A DNA stretch of 64,000 nucleotides from Callaeas wilsoni (lineage: Eukaryota; Chordata; Aves; Passeriformes; Callaeidae). The DNA lies in assembly GCA_013398955.1 (NCBI GenBank), contig VWPU01006271.1:62001-126000 (forward strand), written 5' to 3'. Both the position numbers and the translations under genes were made by a program. This document shows, piece by piece, positions 1 to 13,640 of this stretch (position 1 is its first letter; every line of letters begins with the position of its first letter). Under the pieces are notes generated by a model that made no database searches, was not told where the DNA came from, and saw nothing but the letters and a program-made list of their open reading frames with translations.

Positions 1-3000
1 TTCAGATCCATTGAAGGGGCAGCAGACTGAGGTGCACAGGCAGAGTTTAGTAGTTATTTACTGACCAGGGTGACAAGGAAAGATTGGGGATTAAGGACAT
101 AATTCTATATTTAATAGGATATGGAGAATAGGTTTTCAACTGCTGTAAGTCAGTTTGTGTTCTTGGTTTTCCACAAGGCTCTGGAGATTTTCCTTTCCCA
201 GGGATCTGGTGCTCTTTGTCTTTTCCTGACTGCCAAGACATCGATTTCCAGCATGCCCTCAGGAACATTGCAAAGGGTCCTGGCAAAGCTCTTGAGACTT
301 GCTAGAGTTTTCCTCATGTCCCTTCAATCTCTGGATGTTCACAGGACTCTGACTGAAGTCCTGTGCCCACACAGCCCACACAGGTGTCCTGATGGAGATG
401 TTCAGACACTTCAGCACCGTCCAAATGCAGGGGAGCAAGCCAAGGAGCCTTTCTCCAGCACCAAGCCATGTATCTTCATCTCTTGTCCCTTGATCTTAAG
501 CCTTTTCTCTCCCTTCAGAACTGCCTTCAGCAGGGAGGGGAGGATTTCTTAGGAGAAGTGCCCCAAGAACAGCTAAGAGCTGGTTTGGGAGGGTTTTGAT
601 ACAGCTTGGACTTTACTTAGTAATGAGCAATATGTGCCTCTTGGAATTCACCAGCCACTTGGACTTTGAGTGGCTGGAGAAAGGTGTAAATCAAGTCCTC
701 TAAAGTAACCATGATAAAAAAAGCCAGTCCTCAGAAATAAAGGCAGAAACCCTCTCTTAGCAGCAGAAGGATACTGTGCATACTAAGCACAGAGTGGGCA
801 CCTACTTGGCAGCCCCTCCTCCCCTTCCCACAGGACAGCTTTATCTCTTCCTACAAGATTTGCCACCATCTCAAAACATCTTGAGGTTTCTTTCCCTGTC
901 ATTCCCTAAATAAACTTTTCTAATGTCCATAATATGAACTGATCCCAGGTTCTCCAAAGACAGATGGCTCTATCACAGATCACTATCAGATACTGACGTA
1001 ACACTCCAGAACTTTGCCTTCCTCACTTCCCACCCCTTGTGATACCCTATTTCACTAAAGCAATTCCCAGCTAGCAGCCCAGCAGCTGAAAATTATATGT
1101 AGAGAGGAGTTCTGCTCCTGCTCTGAAGGATTTATGCCAGCTGACTCAGTTTCTGGAGGCAGCTAGGGAGAAAGGTCACCTCCAAACAAGAACAATTTGT
1201 CTGGCAAGTTTTGTGGTTTCTGCTGGTAGACACAGACTCGACCTGGGATGGTGGCAGCCCATGGAAAACAGGAGATTTCAGACCTTTCTCTTCTGGTTTG
1301 ATTAGCATAGATCCCCTGCAGAACTGACATCATATGCCAAGCTGTTTGGGATAAGAGGCAACATCCACCTCTGAGCCAGTGGCTTTCTCTGTGTGAGTCA
1401 GTGGGGTTCAAGGCAAGGACCAGCCTGACCCAGGGAGCAGAGCTCAGAGGTGCACCAAGGCCTGGTGCATGCCCAGAAATCATCACACTTATTTTTGCTG
1501 GGAGTCTGATATCTAGGAGGTCTTCTGGGTGTCTCTCCTGCTGGAGGGGATGCTGAGCATCACTCTGCGTGCATGGGGAAGGCTAAGCCAGAGCTGGCTC
1601 GTGCACACCACAGGGTAATGCTGCAGGAAGGTGCCCTAAAGCACCACAGGTACATGAGGCGAAGTGGGAAACATCAGCCTCAGAGGCATGATCCTTACTG
1701 TGCTGCATTTCAGCTTTCCTTCTGTCCCCAGACTAGTGAATGCCACCCCTCTGGCTACTTGCACCAGCCTGCAGAGCACAAATGCTGACAGAAGAGCCAC
1801 AGACTGCTCCTGTCCCCCATATGCTTCCAACACCCAGCCAAGGCTACTCCATGTGAATGTAATCGAGACATACTTCAGAGTTAAACATCCTGCAGTTCAG
1901 AAGGGGCTGCCAAAGGAAAAAAAAATAGTTTCCTTCCTTTCCTTACATTTTTCTGGCTGGATACACTTCAGGGTCTTCTCTGGTGTTCATTAGTCTTCTC
2001 TCCCCTGTTCCCACTGAACGCATGCATCTCTGATTCAGCACAGGCCAGGAGCACAAGTCGAAACACTGAAAATCCCATGCTTGATACCAGGAATCACTAT
2101 CATTTTCCCCCGTGCTAGCTCTGATGTCCAATGCTGTGTGATTATGGAAGCTCTCACTCCCCTTTTGACCTCTCAAGACAGCACCACTATGTCCTCTGAG
2201 AGTACCTCCTTTTCTAGGTGTGCTTTGGAGCCCTCTCCCACCTCTGAAATAGAAGAGTAGAGCACTGCGTCAAGCCTAGAGAGAGATATCAGGTGTCCTG
2301 ACACTCAGTTTTGTGTTCAGCATCAATTTCCAAAGAATTGCACCAAAAGAAACCTCACCAGGAGGTTGTTGTCTAATGCCACCCAGTTTGTTCTTTGATG
2401 TATGTGAAAAAGCACTTCACCTCCCCTTGGGCTGGTCCTTCTGCTCCCAGATCTCAATCCCTTCCTTGTCCCCAGACAGAACTGGAGAAAATAGCAGCTT
2501 CTCCTGAGCCTTACACCCTGCAAAGGACTCAGAGTAACCCCAAAAAGCCGGGCCAGTTGAACAATACACTTGTTTTATCCATTTAACTAACTCAGATTTT
2601 TCTTCGTGAGTTGCTTTCGCTGACCCTGCAGCACAGTTTGCTGCCCTGCTCTGCAGCCCAGACCATCTTCCCAATCCCAAATCCCTGCAGCAATCATGCT
2701 CATCATCAGAGGAAACACCCTTTGTAGCAGATATACAGCAGCAGAGGGTTTTGCTGGCTCTGCCCATGACCCTGGGAGGCACCAAGCCCATTCTTTCACC
2801 CCATGGCATTTTATCATCCCTATGAGTCCAGCCACTGTCCCAAGGTAGACACTGGCATGGATGTCAGCTCCCTTGAGGAAAAGGAGACCAAGGTGCCAAT
2901 GAATATTATAGCCCTGACAGCTGGATTTACACTTTGTTCCTCTGTTTTCACAACTTGTTGCTCTGCTTTCTGTCCAGCCCGACTTCTAATACCCCCCTCC

Positions 3001-4746
3001 CTCCTCTCTCTTTACGTATAGATATTTTATTGCAAACACTCTGGCTTTTACGACCGGATTTTTCATGCTCTGGACCACTTCCCCCATCAATTCTTTTGTC
3101 ACTTTTACTGTCAGCTGCTCCTGGATAAAAATAACAAGAAGAGCCAGGTTTTGTGAGCTGGTCTGTTCTCTGGGGGAAACCTACGGAGAACAAGGGGAAA
3201 ATTACACTGAATAACCTGCCAGGAGAAGCAGTTGTTAATAACAACATGCCGAGTGAAGAGCCCAATGCATTATAACTCACTATTTAATTGAAATGATGAC
3301 CTCCTTTCAGATCTTCTTTTGACCAGAGCGTTCATAAGTCAGTCTCTCACAGTCCACCCCAGCCTGAGCTGGAAGCACACAGATGCTTCTGTAACTCCCC
3401 AGTGAGACCCTGTTCCCATCAGAGCTGAGCTTTGTCCTGCTTCCACCCAACGATGGAAACCACCAGCCCTCTCCCAGGCAATCCTTAGTGACTGATTTTA
3501 AAGGCATCATGCCATGAAGAATAATAATAATTCCATAATTCCAGAGGAAAACTCATCCATTCTCAGACCCAGTACCTAGCCTCACAGTCCCATACCAGCA
3601 GTGTCTCATTAGGAATGGGGAAAGCTCCAGAGCCAGGAAAGACAGCTGGTTCTCCTTGCTTGCACCCTGTGAGCTTTGAAGCTCAGAAGTCAGAATAATC
3701 CGTAATTGCACACTTGATGTAACTAATGCTGGTTTTCTACCACCTTTGAGTGACTAGAAAGGGACTCTGTTAGAGAGGGATCTTCATCAAACCCACCAGA
3801 GCTCAGCCGAGCAGAGTTGATCCTGCTTCTCTTCTTAACCTAAGCCCAACAGTCACTATTTCTATCTCAGCAGGGAAACACTCCTGAGATCACACTGGAA
3901 AGTCATCTTTTATACTGTTAAACCACTGGCACAGCCAGCATTCTTCTAAATGATTCCCTAACACAAAAATCAGGAGCTTTCTGATTGAAAGCAAATCTTT
4001 CCCATCAGGCAGCTTGCATACAGCCACCTTGTCTTGGATGTAAGGAGTGTTCAGCTGTACAGATGTGCCCTGGTCATTCCCACTGAGCTCAGGGTAGTGG
4101 GAAATTCCCTGACTCAGGCGAATTTACTGTTGCAGGCACCAGTGGCCTGTGCAGGTGAGTTGGCATTGGATCTGCTGCCCTTCTTGCCCAAGCATGGCTC
4201 AAACTATAGAGCTTTGTAGGACTGTTCCTTATGGGGACCAGGAGTCAGTGTGGCAGCCAGAGACTTTGCTCCACGTTTGCTTACAAAACCAGCAACTGGA
4301 ACTCATCCTTCACAGCAGTTCCTAGCTGCTGTGATCAGCAGACCTGTTCTCTGCTGGCTTCTGTGTCCAGAAAAGTTCCATCTCACTGCTTGTCCTCCTC
4401 CAAAGTTGTTCTCCTGGCTTCCCACTCGCCAGCACCCAGCCCTGGTTTTAGAAACTCTGAGACACCTCTCAGCCTGCGCCTTTCTGTACCTCCACCTTCT
4501 GCTCCTCGTGCTGTTTGTATTCTCCAAATTATCTTCCTTTTAATCTTTGCAAAACAGACCTTCCTTGGCTGGTTCTCAGACATTAAAGAGAGGGCACAAG
4601 CAGGCATTTTTCTTCTCCACAGCACAAGTCTGTGGGCTGCAGTTTTAGCTCTTTCCCTTTCCTTCCCAAGGCAGGGTTGACTGCGCTTCTCATAGCAACT
4701 CACAAGGGTTTGTGGAGATTCACTTGAGCAGTGCTTCCAAAAGTTT
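1..4746. other. No gene seen: presumed intergenic DNA
   Basis: Mostly unique sequence of average composition with no CR1 tail. Open frames reach about 149 codons but show no domain, no consistent splice context and no codon bias. A consensus donor (CAG|GTGAGT at 4155) follows a 92-base stretch starting at an ATG (4063), but its acceptor is weak. Confidence 0.6.
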
Positions 4747-5026
4747 CATAGAATCCTTAAATGGTTGGATAGGACCTTAAAAACCAGTCAGTTTTGAACC
4801 CTCTGCCATGGGCAGGGACACCTTCCACTATCCCGCGTTGCTCCAAGCCTCATCCAACCTGGCCTTGGACACTTCCAGGGATGGGCCATCCACAGCTTCT
4901 CTGGGCAACCTGTGCCAGGGCCTCACCATCCTCACAGTAAAGAATGTTTTGCTAATATCTAATCTAAACCTGCCCTCTGTCAGTTTACCCCTTGTTCTAT
5001 CACCCCATGCCCTTCTCTTTGAGTAG
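4747..5026 (-). mobile_element. CR1 LINE 3' end, 5'-truncated
   Basis: Begins with CATAGAATCC, the complement of the CR1 tail. It continues with the familiar reverse-strand text CCATGGGCAGGGACACCTTC and CTTCCAGGGATGGG. Read on the - strand it encodes the degenerate C-terminus of the CR1 reverse-transcriptase ORF, with the RFRLDI and RLPREAVD stretches. Non-functional fragment. Confidence 0.92.
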
Positions 5027-7763
5027 ATTGCCAATTTCTGGTAGAATAAAAGCCAACTCTGAAAAACAAACCAGGCACTGCTGCACTAACAAAAGAGAGA
5101 GCAAAATTCATTTCACTTTACTACAGGCTTCCAACAGTTAAGCATCAAAGAAGAGTCCATCATTTAAATTTTTCTCTTATTAGTATCTGAACAGACCATC
5201 CCATGTGTATTGTAGCTGAGTCTTTCCAGATGTTAATTATTTCTGATAAAAATACCTTCCTGTAAAGATAGAAGATTCTCCTTTAAGTGTTTGCATATCT
5301 GCCATATAACAAGGGTTACAGTAAACGAGGGCTAACTTTGGCATAAAATTCAATTCCTTGCAGGGAAAGAAAAACTTGATTTAGAGTCTAATAATCGTCT
5401 TTTGAAAATTATGCTGAAAAAATAATTTATCAGTGTTTTTTCACAAGCACGGAAGGGAATGTAGTATAGCAGCTCATAAACACCTGGAAAATGAAGCAGC
5501 TCATCTCCAGAGATATGAATTTCATTTGTATTACAAACTAAACAAAGATACTAAAGTTGCACAGGTTTTTTCATTTGCATTCATGAGACTGAGAGTTTCA
5601 CAGACAAAATGACACAATTGTGACTGTAATTGGCAGGAGAGTGCAGTTCCCAAGTTGACAGGAAAAAAATTTCCTGTCCAAATTGGATTCATATCAGTAA
5701 ATGCCTCATTTTTAGTTCCCTACAAACTGGAAAGTTTCCAACCATGGTGCACACCCACCAGAGTTGGCATTTTATCAGCTCCACATCAGAAATTGATACC
5801 AACTGTGCTGCAGTGCCACGGGCAGTGCCCACATTCCCCTGCTCCCGGGGTTAATCCCTCTGTGAACTCACCCAGGGCTCCAGAACTGGCAGGTTCCAGA
5901 GTTCCTGGCCCATGATCCTGGCCAGCTTCCACTGAAGCCTAACCTTGGGCTCAGTAAAATCACTTTTAACCCAGGTTTTTTTTCAAATGAAGAATTTAAT
6001 GTTTGCTAAACTGGTATTTTCCCATGACTCTTTAGCGAAAAAAAAAATAATGTTAATATTTCCAGTTGCTACAGTAGGTTTTTTATGTGCCCGTCCTTGA
6101 TTTTACATGGACATCTATGCAACCTCTCCTACCCAACCAAGGGCCAAGCATGCATAATACAACCACGTAGTAAGTAAAAGTGGTTATTTCAGACAGCCTG
6201 GAAACAGGACATAAAACCACAGATTAAAAATAACTTATACCACATGAAGTCAAGGTTAAAAACTTATCAGCAATTTTCAGGTAAGCAAGATACACAGTGC
6301 AGGTGCTAAAAAAAAAAAGGCATTGCAAACACTAGGAAATTACTTTTATTTTAAATTTAAAGAAATCTAACTACTTCAATGTAAAGAAACACATAGGTAG
6401 GATAGCCAAAAATATTAACTCTAACTGTAGCAAGTCCACATTTCACTGTGATGTCTGCTCTAATTCTATTTTAAGTCATCATATAGATTGAGCTGCCTGA
6501 GGTCATGTTCGATACTCTCACTTTTCTCTTTTGTGATGCAATTCAGACAAAATTAACAAACGGACGTCAAGAGGCTTAAAAAAGTGGTTTTGCAGAAGGA
6601 CATGTAGGCAGTGGAATTTTCTTGCAATAACAGTCTTCTTGCTGGAGTTGTTTAAATCTGGATGAGGCGCTTGAGAACGAAGCAAAGAGACAATCTCGTC
6701 GTGCTCCTGCCGGGGCATGTGGACAGGATGACCTAACAAGTCTTTCCCATCTGCCATCCCTGTGGTTCTCTGAGAAATGAAATCCCAAGAGACCCAGGGC
6801 CTGATCCTGAGAGGTGAACACAGAGGACCAGACTTCGCCCTGCTTAGGCTTTGCTATAAATAAATTTGTGTTTGGGCCAATCACTGGCATTTGCCTCTTT
6901 CTCAATCCTTTCAGTCAGAACCTCTTGGCATTTAACAATGTGATTTTTCCAGCAATATGTGAATTGCTTTCACTTCTATGTTTTTCCCAGCTGTCTGACT
7001 CAGAAATGTGGGCTGACTTGGTTAAATCAAGGGTGTCAATGCTAGAGAGATGGGCAAAGGTGTCAAAAAAAAAAAAAAAAAGAGAAGAAAAAAATCCCAC
7101 ATCCTTATTTTGCAAATATTTGTGCAAAGGGAGAAGTGAATCTGCCTCTCGTGTGTCTCCCCTTTCCTGAGTTTATAGTGAGAATGCCAGTGGATGGCTT
7201 TTCTGGCAGGAAAACTGGTGTATAAAGCACATGTTGAGTGAACATTCAAAAATAATTCAAAAGGGTTAATTTTTGTGGTGCAGCCTGATTCTGAATGTCA
7301 TTAATCTCAACAAAGATCAAAATCTTTGCTGTTTAACCTGTGTACCCTGCAAAAAGTTAACCAGACATGAAACTGTCACTAACTGAGAAATATTTACCAC
7401 CACAAGATGAAAAATAATATCCCATAATATGTACAATCAAGAAAACCTTCATCCCCTAGAGGACAAATTAAAAACAGAAAAGGAGGCTAAATTCCTGGCA
7501 TGTGTTAAACTGAATTCTGTTCTCAGCCTTTATTTCATTGTTTTCATATGTGCCTTCCAATCTGGGGAAAGCATTTGACAACATTTTAGGACTGTTCAAA
7601 TTTTTTTGGTGAGAAGCTACTTATTTGCATGAAATCCACCATTTTCTGTCCAACTGGTAATTTACACAAGAAGTTTCCAATTTTTCTGCAATAATTTTGG
7701 CCTTCAAAAATGCCCTGGGACAGACATCTCAGTCCATCTAATGGATGTTATCAATTTAGTCAC
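5027..7763. other. No gene seen: AT-rich intergenic DNA
   Basis: Noticeably AT-rich, especially 5040-5640 and 5980-6520, with few CpGs. Contains the poly-A tract at 7065. The AT-rich, repeat-free 5.0-5.6 kb part has the look of conserved non-coding DNA, which cannot be tested here. Confidence 0.5.
7065..7095 (+). repeat. Poly-A tract
   Basis: A 17-base A-run followed by an A/G-rich tail. No retrocopy was recognisable upstream of it. Confidence 0.85.
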
Positions 7764-7830
7764 ATAATCACAGAATGGTTGAGTTTGGAAGGAACCACTG
7801 GTGGGGTCACATGGTTCAAGCCCCCCAGTG
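7764..7830 (-). mobile_element. CR1 LINE tail fragment
   Basis: ATAATCACAGAATGGTTGAG plus TTGGAAGGAACC is the reverse complement of the CR1 3' terminal region. Only about 70 bases are recognisable. Confidence 0.8.
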
Positions 7831-8679
7831 TGAGTTGCTGAGAATCTGAGAATTATTTTCACTCAGCTTTCAAACACGGAAAAACTGGAACTTTAAATAT
7901 GCTAAAAATCATGTGAAGTTTACAGAAAATGGCCTTATTTCACATGCCCATCTGAGGGCGGAAGGTGGCCTTCTAGCACATCCAAAGTTCTTCCCCACAT
8001 GCGGGCCCCACTAACAAGATCAGCAGCAGTGTTGATGTCAACCTGCTGTGTCCTGTGTCTGGCAGCTCCAAGAATTTGTCATCACCAGGGTTGCCTCTCA
8101 GTTCTTGACGGAGAATTTCTTCCCCTTCATGCCCCACTGGGCCAGAGGCCCAGGAATCAACTGTGGAAAAATGCTGATGAAAAAAGATAGCATCTGATAA
8201 AGATAAAAGCTTCCAAGTTACATTAAGCGGCACAAACACATATTATAATTTCTGCAGCAAAAGTGGCTAGAGAGTTTTTCCAGGCCTTTTCCCACCCACA
8301 GAGGGTCCTGAATCCTGGATAAGACTTACTACATCTGTTCCATTAGAGTCCTCCATCATTCAATAATGAAACCTCCACGCAGCCGAACTCAGACCAGAAC
8401 ACTGCTCCTTGACACCCCAGAACGAGATATAAAGGGGTCTTTTAGTGTACAAATGGGTGATTTCCTCCTTCTGATTCATTCTCTGGTTTTCATTTGCCAT
8501 TTCCTGTTCACCCGTCACAGAATCACTGTCCATGGTGAAGGTAAGGCGTGGATCCAGTGTGTGGCTGCCTCGAAAGGCCACTGAGCAACAAGATTGGAGG
8601 TGAAGATGTCCAAGTTGAATGAAGAAAATGTCTTGGCAGACATTGTTACTTTGACAGGTGGTAAGGACCTGGGGATGGG

Positions 8680-8730
8680 CAGGGGGATCTTTAAGGCCCC
8701 TTCCAACCCAAACCATTCTGTGATTCTCTG
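8680..8730 (+). mobile_element. CR1 LINE tail fragment
   Basis: Ends in CCTTCCAACCCAAACCATTC followed by TGTGATTCTCTG, the diagnostic CR1 3' end on the + strand. The upstream part is too diverged to place. Confidence 0.8.
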
Positions 8731-11700
8731 ACATTCCTGGGTCTCTGTACCTTTTTCAATACAGATTGATCTGTGTCCATTTTGGACAGAACCACACCAT
8801 GCACTTTTAAAAAAGGCAACAAAGAGAATGTCCTCCATGGTTATATTCATTGTCCCTACCTTTCCACCCAAGGCCTGTGTCTGGAAGGTGCTGAGTTCTT
8901 CCTGGTGGAAAAATGAGGCATTTTCTTCCCATATCCCCATGGTCTCAGCATTTGACTGCTGGACTGTGTCCTGAGCTTCCACCCAGCCTGATTGGGCTTT
9001 GGAAGTTGACACAGCAACTTCAGCAACACAGTTAATCTGTAATAATCAAGTTGGTTATCAATGATAATGTGAAATGCATTTTTGGGAAAGGCTGGGGCCA
9101 CGCTGGGGAATGACTCCGTGTAAGGAAAACACAACTGCCTGCTCCTTCTCCCAGGATTTTCCCCGCACTGAGCTGGAAGACAGGCTGATCAGAAGGTCAC
9201 CAGGCAGGCAGTGAGGTCAGGGAGGACTGCACCTACTGCCAGTGGTGGAGATGACCATGCTGTGCCTCTCCAAAGGATCTGGCTGTAGGAAGCTCCCACT
9301 GGCATAGATTTCTCAACACAGTGCCAAGAAAGTTATTCGAGGAAGTGCACAGTGCTGCCTGATGTGCCCAAGTCAAGGCATAAACCTTCTGTCCACAGCA
9401 GTCAAGTCCTCAGTCTGTGCAATGCCTTGCCCATCCCAAAGTGACTGGTTCCAAGGGGCAGAAACTGAGACCTGTTTATCTGAGCCCTGAGAAGAACAGA
9501 GGCAGCAAAGATAGAAGGAATTAGGCTGCTCTGTGCCTGGTAGGTTCGTGCGTCGGTACATCTAGCCATGAATGAAAGCTACTCCTCTTCAAAGGATGAC
9601 CACGTTCCTATCTCAGCCAACAGCAAAACACTCAGCAGTTTCAGTGGCAGCAGAAAACAGCCTCGGGGAAAAAAGGGCAAAAAAAGGCAGCAAATTCACT
9701 GTTGCCATAAATGTACCTGCATGTCAGCTTTCTATCTGCAAAGGCCTGGTGTGAGCCGACCTCATCCCCATCACCACGAGCCATCAGCCTGTGCATGGGT
9801 GGCCAGGGCAGGTTCACGGCAGGGTGGACATACATCAAGGAGCTTCTGAGCATCAGAACCCTGCTCCGCCCAGAAGGAAGGCCCCACAGGTTGACATGGC
9901 CCATGTTAGGTAGTGCTCAGGAGACACAGGGATTTTGCTAATCCATCATGCCAGACCAAGGAGACAGATGAGGGGAATTAGATGTGGGCTGGGAGCCTCC
10001 CAGCATTGCAACAAGGCATCGTCATCCAGTGGTTGCTCATTCTCTGTTGATTTCAGAGGCTGTGCATGTCCTCATCACCCCATGCTGCTAACACTGTGCA
10101 GATGAAGGTGATAGTACTGGGAAGGGTCTTTGGGGTGCTGTTTCAAAAGACAGATTTCTTCAGGATTCTTTTTTTCCCAGGAAAAAGAATAGAGGCCAGG
10201 CTCCAAGGCAGATTGCCAGGCAAGGATCCTGGAATCTCCAGCTCTGGGCATTTCACCTGTGAAGCATCCTGAACATCCACAGAAAGCCCAGGCTGCCCAG
10301 GAGCCCCCACACTAAGCAGCAGATAAACGTGGCAGGAACCAGGCAGACATGCACTACAGGCCATTTGGCTTGGGGCTTTATCAACCCAACTGGATTTGCA
10401 AGCATGTCAGTGCCATGTAGTGCTCCAAGGAATGAGAGGGTCTGGACAATACTCCCATCCTAAGGGCAATTATTCTTTATTTGTCTAGTTCATCACTTGG
10501 GCAGTTTGTCTGGTGGGGCAGGAATGGCTTCTCGTTTCATCTATTCGCAACACCTCCTTTCTGAAAATCCTGCAGAGAAAATTAGAACATGATAGACTTG
10601 GAGATGCAACTTTTCTCTTGGAGATACAACTATTCTCTTGGAGATATGCCAATTTCTTTTTCTTTTCTCTTCCTTTGTTTTTTTTGTAAGGGAGAGAACT
10701 GTTGACAACTTTTATGGGAGAAGGAAGAATAAGTATTTTATAAGATGAAAGAGGGAGGCAGGTGCGACATGAGTTCTCATCTTACAGAGCTGTGGCTGTA
10801 ATGAGAAGGATTAGGGCATGGGTTTTTCAGGCATTCATCTCCAGCTCTTGTATAAACAAAACTCTTATCCATCAAGTGAAGGCTTCATGTCCCAGGGAAT
10901 GTAACATTTTTTTCCTGAGAGCTCTTCAAAGGAAAAAGAAAATGTAGTTCCAGAGCTGCACAAATTTCTGTAAGCCATCGTCACGGCTGATGTCACCATA
11001 AATAAACAAAGGAATGCTGGGGCCAACCATGACAAAAATGTCAAATTCTTCCTAGAACAGTTACCTTGCCTGCTCTGAGAGCAAAGCAAGCTCTTGTCCT
11101 GCTGGACAGAGGGTCCTTTGGAAAATGGAACAGAGCCTGGAAAGGCCACAGAGGCCTAATTGCTGACCCATATTGTCACAAGTACCACCATTTTTGTCAG
11201 TGGACAGAAAAGCCCCAAAAAAATTGTGCTCCAGGCCAGTCCTTCCTCATCATCCCTCACTTGTGTGGCCAAGGGTTTACATGTCGAGGATAGGGGCATT
11301 ATCCTCTAACAAAACAAATGTTTGTTCTCTCCTCCTGAGTTTGCCTGAGAGGAATGAAAACAGGATGAAATGGTTTGCATGAATGGCACCTGCACCTAGG
11401 AGGCAGTGCAGGTTGAGACTCCCTCCAGGTGAGGACACCCATGCTTAGGTGCTCCCATGCAAATTTGGTGTCCGAATTTCCACTATAGGCAGTGAAGTTA
11501 TAGTCAACAACCCTAGGACTCGATCCAGCCCAACCTCCAGTAGATACCCAGCTTGAGGTGGATTTACTTGCCTGAAAGGAGACACCTAGAAACATCTGAG
11601 GTGCCCAAGGGTGTCTAAGTCATACACTTGGGGCTGGAGTGTTTCAGCAACTGCATCCTATCCACAACTGCTACATGGGGGTCAATGACATTGACAAATC

Positions 11701-13334
11701 AGGTACAGATCTGTCCTTGGGAAACATAAATGCTGTGTTTGCCTTGTGTTTGCCTAAATGATTCCACAAAGTTTAGAAACAGTGTTAGGCAACTGTGCCA
11801 TCTTTCCTGTGAGGTCTGAAAAAAACCAAGCCTTCAGCTCCCAATGGTACCAGAGCAGCATTTCCCCTGAAAGCTCTGAGGACACATCTCAAAACAATCA
11901 CCATTCTCCAGCTCAATGTCATGCTGTATCAATACAACCTCTTGATTTTCAGAAATATTCGTTATATTTTGGGCTTCCTACTATTAATGCACCATTTCCC
12001 ACCTAGTCTTTGCAGTGGCTTCACCAGCAATGGTGGAACCTCTGTGCAAATTCTGATCATCCTGTTTGATATGAGTTTCTTCATCCTATAAGGCTCCATT
12101 TGAATGTCAGTCATGTTAGCCTGTTTCCACTAGCTCAAAAATAAGGATTCAGAAGAAAACCCTGAGTCACCAGGCTGTGTCTGAACCCAGGGTCTGTATC
12201 CTCAGGACTGTTTCAATGTCTCCATTCGGTGTAGATGTCTCCACACTGCCAGTTCCTTTAGCATGGAGGCTGAGACAACAACAGAACATAACTGCATCCA
12301 TTTTCCCACTAAAATAAGGATTTCTTTCAGTCCATCCAAGATGTTTTCATTCCCTGGCTCTGGTACACCAAGCTGTATGTACATCATCTCTCCTGGACCC
12401 TTCAGCCATCCCCTGAGACCAGTAGTAGAACAAGCTGTGTGAGTCAGCATCCTGCCTCTAGCAGTGGACGCCCAAGAAAGAACATAGGCTTAGAAAAATA
12501 TGTAACAATATTTCCTTGAAACACTTCCCAGCATTTAGCAGCTTGTGGGTTGGGAATTTCCCAGGTAAGAAAAGGAATCTTTGCGTCTCATAGTCTTCAG
12601 TGAATTTTTCTTCCAGACATTTCCAGTCTCTTTTGGAGCATACACAAACTTTGCATGTGCACAACCTCCTGCAGCAAGGCACTCTACAGGTTTTATAACA
12701 CATGTGACCAACCACCTCTTTTTTCTTGAGCATAGCTCTCAGTAATTCTTTTTGGTGTCCTCTAGTTCTTGAATTAGCGGGGGCTATGGAGAGTCATCCT
12801 CGAGTCTCCATCTTAGTGCTGCTGGAGTAATATTGCCCTATGTCCTTTCAGTCCTCAGTTTTCCTTAAGTCCCAAAATTTGGCTGCACTGCTTCTCCCCA
12901 TTGCAGGTCAGCAGAGGGAGCTGATGGTCTGAGCCCTTCCAGCAGCTGCTGTCACTTTCCATGTTCCAGCTTTTAACACTCAGTGTAAATATAAAACAAT
13001 ACCCGCTGTTTCTCCCGGCTGCATGGCTGAACACTTCAGAGGAATGAAATCAAATAGCCAAGAAAGGCAATGCACTCAAAAGGAAGAATACTGGTAAATA
13101 AGATAATGTTTTATTCAGAACTGAGACAAATTTCAGGCCTTGTCCTAAGACAGCAGCCAAGAGAAAAAGAAAAGTAAGAAAAAACAATCCTAATTCAGAC
13201 TCCTCAACAAGGCTGACAACTTGACTTTGTTTTTAACCAGTTGTCCTCTTATGCGTTATCAGAACATGAAAGATCTTGCCTTGACTGTCATGAACAGTGG
13301 GGTCTGCAGGAGGAAAGCTTGACTTTTGTAGGAA
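8731..13334. other. No gene seen
   Basis: Unique-looking DNA with only the 20-bp tandem repeat at 10597. Short overlapping open frames on both strands (under 100 codons) have no recognisable product. 12541-12570 has an acceptor/donor-like CCCAG|GTAAGA with a weak pyrimidine tract. Confidence 0.55.
10597..10656 (+). repeat. Three tandem copies of a 20-bp unit
   Basis: Unit 1 CTTGGAGATGCAACTTTTCT, unit 2 CTTGGAGATACAACTATTCT and a more decayed third unit beginning CTTGGAGATATGCC, in direct tandem. Followed by a T-rich stretch. Confidence 0.85.
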
Positions 13335-13440
13335 ATCCACTTTAAGTCACAGAGATGTCACCTGAACTGTCTGTGCCTCAGTTTCTCCACTCCTCTATGC
13401 TTCATCCATTTTATTATAGCTGCATCAGGACAAGGAACAT
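13335..13440 (+). mobile_element. CORE-SINE / MIR-like fragment
   Basis: TTAAGTCACAGAGATGTCAC, then CTGTCTGTGCCTCAGTTTCTCC, matches the conserved CORE of MIR-type SINEs (the ...CTCTCTGTGCCTCAGTTTCC... stretch). Old and diverged. Immediately followed by a CR1 tail at 13446. Confidence 0.6.
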
Positions 13441-13445
13441 GTCCT

Positions 13446-13640
13446 AGAATCACAGAGTACGGAATGATTTGGGTTGGAAAGCAACCTAAAGATGACCCAG
13501 TTCCAACTCCCTGCCATGGAGAGGGACACCTTCCACTAGACCAGGTTGCTCAGAGTCCCATCCGGCCTAGTCTTGAAAACTTCCAGGGATGGGGCAGCCA
13601 CAGATTCACTGGGAAACCTTTGCCAGGGCCTCACCACCTC
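13446..13640 (-). mobile_element. CR1 LINE 3' end, truncated
   Basis: Starts AGAATCACAGAGTACGGAAT and carries GGTTGGAAAGCAACC, CCATGGAGAGGGACACCTTC and CTTCCAGGGATGGGGCAGCC, the CR1 3' region in reverse. Confidence 0.92.

Noticed and set aside
4063..4154. Candidate small exon before a perfect CAG|GTGAGT donor
   Set aside because: The donor is good, but the acceptor (GTTCAGCTGTACAG) lacks a pyrimidine tract, and no partner exon was found.
4231..4703. Overlapping frames of 149 codons (+), 106 codons (-) and others
   Set aside because: Frames on both strands and in several phases with no motif. This indicates low stop density and not a gene.
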